Assembly (NCBI GenBank): GCA_018781585.1
Contig: JADMJT010000024.1
Coordinates: 1-62,531, forward strand
Source: Burkholderiales bacterium
GTDB lineage: Bacteria > Pseudomonadota > Gammaproteobacteria > Burkholderiales > Thiobacteraceae
Direction: 5' to 3'
Length of the DNA: 62,531 nucleotides
Shown here: positions 39,743 to 49,867 of the stretch, piece after piece
Layout of the letters: each line of letters starts with the position of its first letter
Numbering within the stretch: position 1 is the stretch's first letter
The notes under the pieces: model-generated
What the model saw: the letters and a program-made list of their open reading frames with translations, nothing else
What the model was told of the DNA's origin: nothing
Databases searched by the model: none
Program-made: the position numbers and the translations under genes

Positions 39743-40611
39743 TTGCGGGTAACTCTAGCCCGCAGCATGCGACGCGCAATGGCGATCAACAGCCGCTGCA
39801 AGGGGTTGGCATTGCCGCCAGGTAGCCAAGTGCGTTTCAGACGGTTGGTGTAGGCATCGAAATGCATGCCCCGTGGCGCCGCCAGTGTTTTGCCACGGCC
39901 AAGCAAGATTTTGAGAGCTTCGGTGGCGGCGATGCTGGCGCAAAGCTGTGTGGCCATGCCGGTGGATGGACCGCGTTTGTTCGCTAGATCGACTCGGTCT
40001 GGGTCGACAAGGTAGCCCATGTGCAGCCGGGCAGGTGCTAAGCCCAACAGGAATCGCAAAGCCTTTTCGTCGTCTGGCAGATCACCCCAGCGAAAGAACT
40101 GTTCGAAAGTCATGCCGCCAGGCATGAAATTGAGCAGGGCCGCACCCATGCCTAAGGGCGCCACGGTAATCGCCGGTATGCCGCGCTCAGCGCAAGCGCG
40201 GAAAGTGGCCCGGCGTGCCTCAAAGGCAAAAAAATCCAAGCCGTCCACGTACAAATCCGTATTGGCAAGAAACTCGACAAGGTTCGCTTCACTCACAGGC
40301 TCGCGCAGAATGCGGATATCTATCTCAGGGTTGATGTCTCGCGCCGCACGCGCCATGACTTCAGTCTTGTCTTGATGGAGCGTGGACATGGCCGCACCCG
40401 CCTGACGATTAAAGTTGGTGATCTCGAAGGTGTCAGGATCGGCGATGGAGAAGTGGCCAACACCAAGGCGCGCCAAGGTGATGAGATGCAGCCCGCCAAC
40501 GCCACCCATGCCGGCAATGGCGATGCGTTTGCTGCGAAGCGTGCGCTGTTCGTCGGCTGTTACCCAGCCGATGTTGCGCGAGAACGCTTCGTCATAATGG
40601 AAAGTTGTCAC
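39739..40611 (-). CDS. ThiF/E1-like adenylyltransferase
   Basis: 290 residues of the ThiF/MoeB/HesA family. The nucleotide-binding GMGGVGG is at about 34-40; DPDTFEITNFNRQAGA carries the Asp and Arg of the ATP site, and YVDGLDFF the second Asp motif. The CxxC zinc pairs of ThiF and MoeB are missing and only isolated Cys residues remain, so it is not a canonical ThiF. A basic C-terminal tail (RRMLRARVTRK) follows. It begins 3 bases after the FeeM-like gene and overlaps the nitroreductase by ATGA. It likely adenylates a carboxylate, but no small carrier protein is encoded nearby. Confidence 0.85.
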   Translation of the reverse strand: MTTFHYDEAFSRNIGWVTADEQRTLRSKRIAIAGMGGVGGLHLITLARLGVGHFSIADPDTFEITNFNRQAGAAMSTLHQDKTEVMARAARDINPEIDIRILREPVSEANLVEFLANTDLYVDGLDFFAFEARRATFRACAERGIPAITVAPLGMGAALLNFMPGGMTFEQFFRWGDLPDDEKALRFLLGLAPARLHMGYLVDPDRVDLANKRGPSTGMATQLCASIAATEALKILLGRGKTLAAPRGMHFDAYTNRLKRTWLPGGNANPLQRLLIAIARRMLRARVTRK

Positions 40612-40614
40612 GCG

Positions 40615-41379
40615 CTAATCACCTCGTTGTAGTCGTTCGGAGATACCATCTTCGTCCTTGGTGCTAAGGAAGTACGGATAGACCGAACGCACGCCGGGAA
40701 TGTCAACGAAGTGCCCGCCGTAGCGCGCGATCTGATCCTTCGCATAGGCCATGGATAGGTGCAACAACACAGCCGGAGCATGGACGCGTGGGCACATCCG
40801 CGTTTCACCGAGCGGTTCGAAGCCGAGCATGCGCTTGTAGAAAACCACGTGGCGCGGGTTGACTTCTATCACCACGTCGGTGGCGCCATGGATACGGTGC
40901 GCGTAGATGTAGGCGAGTTGAAACAGCGCGGCGAGCACCTGTTTGGATTGCAATGCTTGGTCGACTGCGAGCTTCGTGAACTCGCACACCGTGGCGCCGG
41001 AGGTGCGCAGCCGATCAATTTCATCGTGGTAAAGCTGGTCTACCAACAGCCCGCTGGGTGAATCCAGCCCAATCGTCAGCGTGCCGATAGAAACACCGGC
41101 GGTGTCGGCCATGAGGGTGATGCGATTGGGGCTGTCTTCATTCAGGCCGGCCGTATCATAGCCGCGCCAGTTATACATTTTTTTGATGAGCAGACTGGCC
41201 GATTCGCGCCGACCCTCGGAGTTGGCCAGACGGATTTTAAATTGCTGCTGGCTGAGTGAAATATTGTGGGTATCCGCCCGTTCTTCGCGTTCGAGCGAAA
41301 GCGGCCGCAGCGGGTTGTCGAGCGGCAAACCGATGATGGTTTGTTTCCAATGGTCGGCCGGATTGTCCGTATGGCTCAT
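40615..41379 (-). CDS. FeeM-like N-acyl amino acid synthase / PEP-CTERM acyltransferase
   Basis: 254 residues with a GNAT-like acyltransferase fold: IKKMYNWRGYD, ITLMADTAGVSIGTLTIGLDSPSGL, CEFTKLAVDQALQSKQVLAALFQLAYIYAHR and DVVIEVNPRHVVFYKRMLGFEPLG. These are features of the FeeM/N-acyl amino acid synthase family, including members associated with PEP-CTERM/exosortase systems. The enzymes join a fatty acyl group from acyl carrier protein to an amino acid. AGGA 7 bases before the ATG supports the start. First of three genes with the ThiF-like and nitroreductase-like ones. Confidence 0.8.
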   Translation of the reverse strand: MSHTDNPADHWKQTIIGLPLDNPLRPLSLEREERADTHNISLSQQQFKIRLANSEGRRESASLLIKKMYNWRGYDTAGLNEDSPNRITLMADTAGVSIGTLTIGLDSPSGLLVDQLYHDEIDRLRTSGATVCEFTKLAVDQALQSKQVLAALFQLAYIYAHRIHGATDVVIEVNPRHVVFYKRMLGFEPLGETRMCPRVHAPAVLLHLSMAYAKDQIARYGGHFVDIPGVRSVYPYFLSTKDEDGISERLQRGD

Positions 41380-41603
41380 GCGATATTCCTACCCCGTTTT
41401 TTCGCTTGTTCTGGCATTGTCGCTGGCGATACCCTGCCGCTTTAGTGCTACGACAAAAAACATTTTCCGTGACATCCAGCGGACGCGCTCGCGCTAGAAA
41501 GCGTCTTCGTAATCAAACAAGCCTGACTCACAACAATATTCAGTCTAGCACAACGGCATTAGCGTAAATCGATCATCGGCAAGCGTTGCCGAAGGCGATG
41601 TGG

Positions 41604-43919
41604 CTAGCGTTTGTGCTGTTGACGTCGCGCTTTTACCGCGCGAAGTTTTTTGTTGTCGCGCCAGATTTGATGTTTGTTCCAAAGCACGATCAGGGCGGGC
41701 AACAGCAGTAGTTCCAGCAACTGGCCAGAAAGCAGCCCGATAGCGGCGAGCATGCCGAAATTGGCGGTCGGTTTGAACTCGGATCCGATGATCAAGGTAA
41801 ATTGACTGACTAATACCAGCGTGACGGCCAGCACCGCGCGGCCCGAAGCCTCGAAACTGCGCGCTAAAGCGAAGGTTGGGCTCGCGCCTTGTTGCAAGCG
41901 GTGCTGGTAACTGTGATAGAGATGAATCGTATCATCCACGGTAATCCCAAGCACGACACCGGCAATCACGCTCGTTGCCATATCCAGTGGAATACCCGTA
42001 ACAGCCATCACCACGATAATAAAATACAGCGGCGCAAGATTGGGAATCAAGCAGATCAAGGCGGCGATGGGTGAGCGCCAGAGCAACACCAGCAATACAA
42101 AGATCAAAGCGAACGCCCAACCGAAACTCTTTATTTGACCGATGACGAGTAAATCCTGCATATCCGAAAATAAACGGCCATAGCCGGCGACTTCTGCTTT
42201 TAAGCCCGGGATCGGGTGTGCTTGCAGATGGGCGCGGATCGTGTCGATGACTTCGCCAATCGCGTTCGCGCCATGCACATTCACGTTCAGCGCGATGCGT
42301 GTGCGTTGATACTCGCGATTGACGAATTCGCCTAAATCACGTCCGTCATAAACCAGTAGCAGTTGACTCAGCAGTTTGTCGCTTTTGGGTAAATCGCGAT
42401 AGCGCGCATCTTCACCGTGAAAAGCCCAGTTCATTTCCTCGACAATGTCCACCATGGAAACCGTGCGATCAACCTGTGGCAAGGTCGCCACCCACTTTTG
42501 AAATTCCTGAAGCCCACGCAAAGTCTCCACCCGCTTGAGCGAATCGCGGCCTGCGCCATCGAACACCACTTCAACGCCAATTACGCCCGAGAGATTTTGT
42601 TCAACGATCTTGGTTGACCGGCTTAGCCCGTGAGATTCGGGAAAGAATTTAATAAAATCGGTCTCTACTTGCACCTTCGCAAGCAACGGCACGGCCAAGA
42701 TGATGGCAATGGCGCAAGTGATGAGTGTTAGGCCTGCATGGCGCATGGAAAAACCAGCGATCGCAAAGGCGACTTTGCCGGTGCTACGAAATCCGCGTTG
42801 CGGCCAGCGGCCCTTATCCCATTTCACCAGCAGTGGCGGCACTAAATGAAACACGACGAGATAGACTAGCGCTACGCCTGCCACGCCGACAAAACCGAAA
42901 ATCTGAATCGGCGGAATCGGCGTGAAGATCAAGCTTGCCATGCCAGCACCCGTGGTGAGCACGTTGAACAAGGCGGCCTTGTGCACGTCTTTAATCGCGC
43001 GGATCACGCGCGTTGGCCGCCGCAATTTTGCTTGGCGCGCGCGCTGCAAAGACGCGTATAGATGGAGCAAAGTGGCGATGGTATAGGCTGAAAGCAGCGG
43101 CGGAACCATCGCCATGACGAAGGTAAAGGGTTTTCCAATAACGACCAGCACAGCAAGGGAAGGCATGACGACCGTCATCATCGCCACCGCGCCGATGATA
43201 ACCGGTGCGGGACGACCGACCACCCAAATCAGCAGGCCAATGCCGATCGCCATGGTGAGCGGGATTAAGGCAGCGCTGTCCGCCAGCATGGACAACATAC
43301 CCGCGCTCTCCAGCGCGACGGTACCCGCCACGGCCACCAGCTGCTTATCCAAGCCGACGGTTTTTACCGCCCGATAGAGCTCGCTTTTGATTTCATGGCG
43401 TTGCGTACTCTCTTGCAGCAGAATGGGGCGCACCGCGATCGCCAGTGCCGAGCCATCTTTGGCCACCAGCAAGCCGGGCGCAAAACGATCGGCGAGTGCG
43501 CGCGCGCGGCGCGCCTCCGGTGTGGATTGAGCGAGCGTTTTGGGGTCGATTAACGTTTCTACCGCGAAGCCGTCATCGGTCGCCGCGATATGGTCGGCGT
43601 TGGTGACAGCAAAAACGCGATCCACCAATTTGTGTTTCTGTAGTTGCTGGGTGACCCGGTCGAACTTCGAGAGAAAATCAGCAGAGTACAAATCCGGTCC
43701 GGCGAAAACAGCAATCAGCAATTCGTCGTTCGGGAATTCTTTGCGTAGGCCTTGCTCCATCGCAACCGCCCGTGAATCGGCGGGGAAATAGAGCTCTAGT
43801 GCGTTATTGAAATGAATATAGCGCGCGACAAGGATGATCGAGGCCAGGTTGACGACCACGATCAACGCTACCGTGACTTGCCACGGCAGCAAACGCCATT
43901 TCAGTATTTGACTTGCCAC
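41604..43919 (-). CDS. RND/MMPL-family transporter
   Basis: 771 residues with about twelve membrane helices in two halves. Each half starts with one helix and a large periplasmic loop (after about 30 and about 405), then five helices. MMPL-type signatures occur near GIGLLIWVVGRPAPVIIGAVAMMTVVMPSLAVL and VVLGITVDDTIHLYHSYQHRL, the latter with the charged pair that carries proton flow in helix 4/10. Lacks the drug-pump docking domains of AcrB, so a lipid or hydrophobic-molecule exporter is more likely. It overlaps the beta-barrel gene by 19 bases. Confidence 0.88.
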   Translation of the reverse strand: MASQILKWRLLPWQVTVALIVVVNLASIILVARYIHFNNALELYFPADSRAVAMEQGLRKEFPNDELLIAVFAGPDLYSADFLSKFDRVTQQLQKHKLVDRVFAVTNADHIAATDDGFAVETLIDPKTLAQSTPEARRARALADRFAPGLLVAKDGSALAIAVRPILLQESTQRHEIKSELYRAVKTVGLDKQLVAVAGTVALESAGMLSMLADSAALIPLTMAIGIGLLIWVVGRPAPVIIGAVAMMTVVMPSLAVLVVIGKPFTFVMAMVPPLLSAYTIATLLHLYASLQRARQAKLRRPTRVIRAIKDVHKAALFNVLTTGAGMASLIFTPIPPIQIFGFVGVAGVALVYLVVFHLVPPLLVKWDKGRWPQRGFRSTGKVAFAIAGFSMRHAGLTLITCAIAIILAVPLLAKVQVETDFIKFFPESHGLSRSTKIVEQNLSGVIGVEVVFDGAGRDSLKRVETLRGLQEFQKWVATLPQVDRTVSMVDIVEEMNWAFHGEDARYRDLPKSDKLLSQLLLVYDGRDLGEFVNREYQRTRIALNVNVHGANAIGEVIDTIRAHLQAHPIPGLKAEVAGYGRLFSDMQDLLVIGQIKSFGWAFALIFVLLVLLWRSPIAALICLIPNLAPLYFIIVVMAVTGIPLDMATSVIAGVVLGITVDDTIHLYHSYQHRLQQGASPTFALARSFEASGRAVLAVTLVLVSQFTLIIGSEFKPTANFGMLAAIGLLSGQLLELLLLPALIVLWNKHQIWRDNKKLRAVKARRQQHKR

Positions 43920-45322
43920 CCGAGCGTAACTAAGTCGTGGTCACGATGAAAACCGCCGATGCCTTGGCTGTCGCCGCTGAAAAAATGTGCCGCGAGGTAG
44001 AGTTCATGCGCATCGAAGCCCAAATAGGCGATCCGCGGGCTCACGTAAGTATCACGGTGGTTAATGCCTGAAACAAAGCGCAAATTCGCCTTCCACCGCC
44101 CTTGGCCAAAGGGGTGTTCGATATCGCCGGTGAGTGCGTAAACATTTTTCCACTCCGCCAATAATTCTTTTGTGTGCAACTGATGCGCGACGAGTTGCAG
44201 TGTGGCGCGGGTTTCTTTATCGCCGGGATAAAATTCCACGCCAGCGACCAGATCATGCGAAGCGGGCGTGATATAGCGCAAATCTTGAGTGGTTGCCGGC
44301 GTATCCACACTATAGGCGCCTTCAAAACGCCAAGTCGCACCGGCGGCTTGAAACTCCAATTCTGCGCCACCCACCGTGCTCATCGGGTGTATCGCGGTAA
44401 AGGTGGGCCCGGCCACGTTCGCCAAAGCGACGGCCGGGGTTGCCCCCGCCAATATTTGCGCCCGCAGGTCTGGATTGATGCGGTAATACGGCGTGGATTG
44501 GCGAACACGCTGCAAACTCAGGCCCCAATCCAGGCTGCCTTGGGCGCGGGTGAGCCGTATACCGCCGCCGCCGGCGCCATGTTTATCCTCGGCGAAGCTG
44601 CCATTCTGCAAAAAGTGGCGCGTAGCCGCCGTATCGAGCACGCCGATCGCCAAGCCGCGCCGCCGGTCGACTGGGTGCCATACGCTTTCACCGGGAGGCA
44701 ATTCCGCGGCTTGGAATGAGGGCACCCACACTGCGTCCAATTTCAGGTCATCGAAAAATTGCTCCAACCGTAGGGCGGGTACGGCGCGCCGCCGGTTAGG
44801 CAGGCGGTCTAATATGAAGCGGTTAAGATCGGCGCGGCTTAAGCGGTCGATCGGCTGAATTTCGTCTGTGCGCCCCCAGGCAATATTTTGTGTGCCAAGC
44901 GTGAAGCGTGTGCCCTCGCCGCGCCAACGCAAGAAGTTTTCCGTGTAGTCGGCGCGGACTCGATCAAAATCGGGTGTGCCCGTTTGCCAATAGCCATCGA
45001 AGCGTGCGCCCAGCTGGAATTCCCATTGCCGGTTGGGCTGCCAATTCATGCTGACGGCGGCGTGCAGGTAGTTATTGGAATCCGGCGCTGCGTCGCCGAG
45101 GAACACCCCCGTTTCCACTTGTAACTTATCGATCTTGAAAGTGACGCCTTTGGCGGCGGATGACTGGTTCTTGCGTTTACTGGGTTTTGCAGCGGGCGCA
45201 TCGCCCAACTCGTCGCTAGCGGCGTAGCTGGCGGTAGAAAGCGCAAATAGCGCCGTGGTGAGTAAGGGAGCAAGCTTCAGATGTATGCGCATGGGTTTCC
45301 TCATTGCTTTTGGCGGCTTCAC
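43901..45322 (-). CDS. Outer-membrane beta-barrel protein of the RND operon
   Basis: 473 residues at most. A signal peptide sits at about 14-35 (LLTTALFALSTASYAA), so the true start may be ATG at 45304 or 45292 rather than 45322. The rest is alternating amphipathic strands with many aromatic residues (GARFDGYWQTGTP, DYTENFLRWRG, WGLSLQRVRQS) and ends in a typical barrel end, DLVTLGWQVKY. It resembles DUF1302-like or alginate-export-like barrels. ATGA overlap with the upstream gene and a 19-base overlap with the RND gene show tight coupling. Confidence 0.75.
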   Translation of the reverse strand: MKPPKAMRKPMRIHLKLAPLLTTALFALSTASYAASDELGDAPAAKPSKRKNQSSAAKGVTFKIDKLQVETGVFLGDAAPDSNNYLHAAVSMNWQPNRQWEFQLGARFDGYWQTGTPDFDRVRADYTENFLRWRGEGTRFTLGTQNIAWGRTDEIQPIDRLSRADLNRFILDRLPNRRRAVPALRLEQFFDDLKLDAVWVPSFQAAELPPGESVWHPVDRRRGLAIGVLDTAATRHFLQNGSFAEDKHGAGGGGIRLTRAQGSLDWGLSLQRVRQSTPYYRINPDLRAQILAGATPAVALANVAGPTFTAIHPMSTVGGAELEFQAAGATWRFEGAYSVDTPATTQDLRYITPASHDLVAGVEFYPGDKETRATLQLVAHQLHTKELLAEWKNVYALTGDIEHPFGQGRWKANLRFVSGINHRDTYVSPRIAYLGFDAHELYLAAHFFSGDSQGIGGFHRDHDLVTLGWQVKY

Positions 45323-46146
45323 GGCCGGTATTCTTCCTCGACACCTTCATCTTCCAAGGCCTGGGTGGTAAATAACTGCGTCGGCAGGCGCCGGTCAAAA
45401 ATGATTTTGTCTATGGTCAGACGGGTTTGATTGCCACTCGCCAGATCACTTACTGTGCTGTCGAGTACCGTCCAATAGCCTTGTATTTTTCCTGTTTTTT
45501 TCACCTGCATGCGCTTACTTGGTTCTTGCAGATTTTTTTCGTAGTAATCGATTTGCAGGGGCAGCAGGGTCACGGGATCGATCCAGCTTATGCGCTTCAA
45601 ATACACGGAATTACTTGCATCGACAGGCGTGCTTTCGAGCACTTCACACACCACGCTATTTAAAGTCTCGCGCCGGAGAATGCGATGCTGATCCTGCGTA
45701 GGTTTGCGGTCGCGCAGGTCTTCGTAGTAATACTCCGAGTTCACGAAGCGTCCACCTTTGCGCGAGGCGCTGATCCGGCGCACTCGATCCATGGCCGGCA
45801 GGTAGATCCATTGATCGCTGTCAGCATGGGGGTGGTCTAATGTAAGCAGGCCCGTACCGCTAATGTCCGCGGGTTCGGTGAATCGGCTTAAGACGGCTAA
45901 TTCCCCCGGCTTGCGTTTCAAGCGGTAAATGACCAGGCGTCGCACACGTGGACTACGCCCCGGCTCAGTTAAGGTCATGGTGGTCAGTGCGGTAGAGTCG
46001 CGGCCATCGGCCCGGTCGTAAAGGTGTTGCGCGAGTTGCGCGCCGCTATCATCCGCCAGTGCCTGGGCTGCGAAGATCAATGTCGTTACCCCCGCCAGCA
46101 AGACTTGGGTCAGCCTGGATTCCCACGCAAAAGACATAAGTTTCAT
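45319..46146 (-). CDS. LolA-like outer-membrane lipoprotein-sorting protein
   Basis: 275 residues. Signal peptide ends near ALA-DDSG. The domain with TALTTMTLTEPGRSPRVRRLVIYRLKRK, SDQWIYLPAMDRVRRISASRKGGRF and ITWIDP-type strands is the LolA/LolB-like lipid-binding fold annotated as an outer membrane lipoprotein-sorting protein, here as a periplasmic shuttle candidate (soluble, no lipobox). First of three genes with a barrel and an RND pump, which together could carry a lipid-like substrate from inner to outer membrane. Confidence 0.85.
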   Translation of the reverse strand: MKLMSFAWESRLTQVLLAGVTTLIFAAQALADDSGAQLAQHLYDRADGRDSTALTTMTLTEPGRSPRVRRLVIYRLKRKPGELAVLSRFTEPADISGTGLLTLDHPHADSDQWIYLPAMDRVRRISASRKGGRFVNSEYYYEDLRDRKPTQDQHRILRRETLNSVVCEVLESTPVDASNSVYLKRISWIDPVTLLPLQIDYYEKNLQEPSKRMQVKKTGKIQGYWTVLDSTVSDLASGNQTRLTIDKIIFDRRLPTQLFTTQALEDEGVEEEYRP

Positions 46147-46469
46147 TTAAATAGACGCCCGCCACGACAACTTGATCTTGGTTTTTGTATCAATCAACCA
46201 TAATTATTTCATGGTGTTACAATGAATAATTCAAGTAAACTATAGACTAGTTTAACGGGTTTGCCGAGCGGTTTTTTGGCAAAACCGCATGCTGAATACA
46301 AAAATTGCTAAGAAAATGGGAGCTGCACGCTGCTGTTGATTACGGGCTTGCCCATTCAATCAAATATTATGCACCGCAACTTTTAGTATAGCGTGATCAA
46401 GTTTAGGTGTAGCAGCATGAAGCTATTTTAGGGACAATGGTTGATCGATTTGCGCGCGGATTTGGCGCC
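46147..46469 (+). other. AT-rich divergent intergenic region
   Basis: About 320 bases between the RND operon and the PilZ gene, clearly more AT-rich than the surroundings. It has an inverted repeat AATTATTTCAT (46202-46212) / ATGAATAATT (46222-46231) with one unpaired base, suitable for a regulator, and an 8-bp hairpin GCGGTTTT/AAAACCGC (46268-46288). No complete sigma70 or sigma54 promoter can be assigned with confidence. Confidence 0.5.
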
Positions 46470-48235
<1,766 letters not shown>

Positions 48236-48239
48236 CTAC

Positions 48240-48245
48240 ATTATA
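48240..48245 (-). promoter_or_regulatory. -10 element of hemB, possibly leaderless
   Basis: A perfect TATAAT on the minus strand ends 7 bases before the hemB ATG, so the start of transcription would coincide with the start codon. No Shine-Dalgarno is visible and no strong -35 is found. Confidence 0.45.
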
Positions 48246-48356
48246 CCTTTCCGGTTGAGTGGCATGCGCCAGAAGAATAAATGCCTGAATTTAAGGCCCG
48301 GGCAAAAACTTTGCTTAATTCCTGGAACTTAACAAAAACATGCCTATCATAAGAAG

Positions 48357-48463
48357 CAGACGGTAGTGATATCGTCTCCCGCTTCTCCTCCCTGAGCGGG
48401 GCCTTAATCCCCATTAAGGCGTTCCGCCCCCGGTTTTTGTTCCCCTTTAACCGGGGGTTTTTT
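48357..48463 (+). ncRNA. Putative small RNA with anti-SD-like loops
   Basis: Three consecutive hairpins: CCCGCT/AGCGGG (48378-48383/48395-48400) with a loop holding CTCCTCC; GCCTTAAT/ATTAAGGC (48401-48408/48413-48420) with a CCCC loop; and a terminator CCCCCGGTT/AACCGGGGG (48427-48435/48449-48457) with T6. A -10-like TATCAT at 48345-48350 gives a transcript of about 107 bases. CTCCTCC can pair with Shine-Dalgarno sequences. The location next to engB matches that of Spot 42 (enterics) and ErsA (Pseudomonas); it also resembles, from memory, the betaproteobacterial toxic small RNA family in Rfam. Exact ends are inferred. Confidence 0.7.
48427..48463 (+). terminator. Terminator of the small RNA
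   Basis: A 9-bp stem CCCCCGGTT/AACCGGGGG and six Ts (48458-48463). It reads in the plus direction, whereas both flanking genes are on the minus strand, which is the main reason to propose a plus-strand transcript here. Confidence 0.85.
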
Positions 48464-49061
48464 ATTGCTCAGCAGAAGCGTTTAGCCAGTTACCGATAAT
48501 CGCTTCGGCTTCTTCCGCCCCCATTTTTTTCAGGCTTGAAAACAGCTGCACGCTACATTGCGGGTAAGCTTCCTGCAAGACCATTCGCACCTCGCGCAAG
48601 ACCGTGCCCGCCTGGCTTTTTGATAATTTATCTGCTTTGGTCAACAGAATATGAATCGGCCGCCCGGTTGGGCCAAACCAATTCAGCATTTGTCGGTCGA
48701 GCGGGGTCAAGGGATGACGTATATCCATAATCAGCACCAGCCCCGCGAGCTCGGCGCGCGTTTCTAAATATTGCGCCAACACAGCCTGCCAGTGTTTGCG
48801 CACCGATTCCGGCACCTCGGCATAACCATAGCCTGGCAAATCGACCAAATAATTGCCATCATAAATTCGAAAGAAATTGAGCAGTTGCGTGCGCCCTGGC
48901 GTCTTGCTGACAAAAGCCAGCTTGCGCTGGGCGAGCGTGTTAATCGCGCTGGATTTGCCGGCGTTCGAGCGCCCGGCGAAGGCGATTTCGCGCGCGGTCA
49001 CGGGTAAGGTGACGAGGTCGTGCACCGAGACCTCGAATTCAAGCTGACTAAATAACGACAT
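48462..49061 (-). CDS. engB: Ribosome-assembly GTPase EngB (YihA/YsxC)
   Basis: 199 residues of the YihA/YsxC GTPase family, needed for 50S assembly. P-loop [13 protein letters not shown]2/G3 ([24 protein letters not shown]), and G4 TKADKL are present. Its stop codon lies in the T-run of the small-RNA terminator, so the two transcripts converge. It diverges from cytochrome c4, as engB does in Pseudomonas. Confidence 0.96.
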   Translation of the reverse strand: MSLFSQLEFEVSVHDLVTLPVTAREIAFAGRSNAGKSSAINTLAQRKLAFVSKTPGRTQLLNFFRIYDGNYLVDLPGYGYAEVPESVRKHWQAVLAQYLETRAELAGLVLIMDIRHPLTPLDRQMLNWFGPTGRPIHILLTKADKLSKSQAGTVLREVRMVLQEAYPQCSVQLFSSLKKMGAEEAEAIIGNWLNASAEQ

Positions 49062-49182
49062 GGGAATCCATTTTGCGCTTGGCGAGAGGGGGAATAGTTA
49101 GGTAGAATAAGGGTTTACTAATTTTCACTGGCCCCAAGACATCAAAATAGCCTTGGGACAAGAACAGCTTAAGGAGCTTTCC

Positions 49183-49818
49183 ATGAAACAAATTTTGGCG
49201 TTGGTTCTGCTTGCAGGCGCTTCCATAACCGCCCAAGCCGAAACCGCTCCTGCTAAAGGTGACGCAGCCCGTGCGCAGACAATCGTGAATGGCGTGTGCG
49301 CCGGGTGCCATGCCGCCGACGGCAACAGCGCGGCCCCTGCGAATCCTAAGCTAGCCGGGCAGCCCGCGGAGTATATCACCAAGCAATTGAAGAACTTTAA
49401 AGACGCGGCGAAAGAGCCGAACAAAGAAGGCGCGCGCAAAAGCGCGGTGATGGGCGCCATGACGGCCACGCTGAGCGATCAGGACATGCTCAATATCGGC
49501 GCTTATTATTCCGAAAAGGCCATCAAACCCGGCAGCGCTAAATTGCCCTACGACGCAGGTAAAAAAGTGTATCAAGGCGGCAACTCGGGCACGGGCGTGC
49601 CAGCCTGCGCCGCGTGTCATGGCCCGACTGGCGCCGGTATCCCGTCACAGTTTCCGCGCTTGGGTGGCCAGCATGCGGATTACATCCTGGTGCAGTTGAA
49701 AGCCTTCCGCTCAGGCGATCGCGCAAATGACGCGGGCAAAATGATGCGCACCATCGCCAACAAAATGTCCGATCAGGAAATGCAGGCGGTAGCGAATTAC
49801 GTGTCTGGCCTGAAATAA
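49183..49818 (+). CDS. Diheme cytochrome c4
   Basis: 211 residues. Signal peptide (cleaved near AQA-E) then two homologous cytochrome c domains with heme motifs CAGCH (39-43) and CAACH (142-146) and their distal Met residues in MGAMTATLSDQDMLNIGAYY and MMRTIANKMSDQEMQAVANYV. Cytochrome c4 donates electrons to terminal oxidases such as cbb3. The start is ATG 49183, with AAGGAG 7 bases upstream; an in-frame ATG at 49153 precedes it but lacks a ribosome site. Followed by a strong bidirectional terminator. Confidence 0.95.
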   Translation: MKQILALVLLAGASITAQAETAPAKGDAARAQTIVNGVCAGCHAADGNSAAPANPKLAGQPAEYITKQLKNFKDAAKEPNKEGARKSAVMGAMTATLSDQDMLNIGAYYSEKAIKPGSAKLPYDAGKKVYQGGNSGTGVPACAACHGPTGAGIPSQFPRLGGQHADYILVQLKAFRSGDRANDAGKMMRTIANKMSDQEMQAVANYVSGLK

Positions 49819-49844
49819 GCCAAACCCCACAGTAGGAGAAAAAA

Positions 49845-49867
49845 GGGAGGCATCGCCTCCCTTTTTT
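49845..49867. terminator. Bidirectional terminator between cytochrome c4 and hemL
   Basis: GGGAGGC/GCCTCCC (49845-49851/49855-49861) with a 3-base loop, A6 on one side and T6 on the other, so it can serve both convergent genes. Confidence 0.9.

Noticed and set aside
41604-43919. HpnN-type hopanoid exporter
   Set aside because: No hopanoid genes (shc, hpn) are nearby and MMPL similarity alone does not show this substrate.
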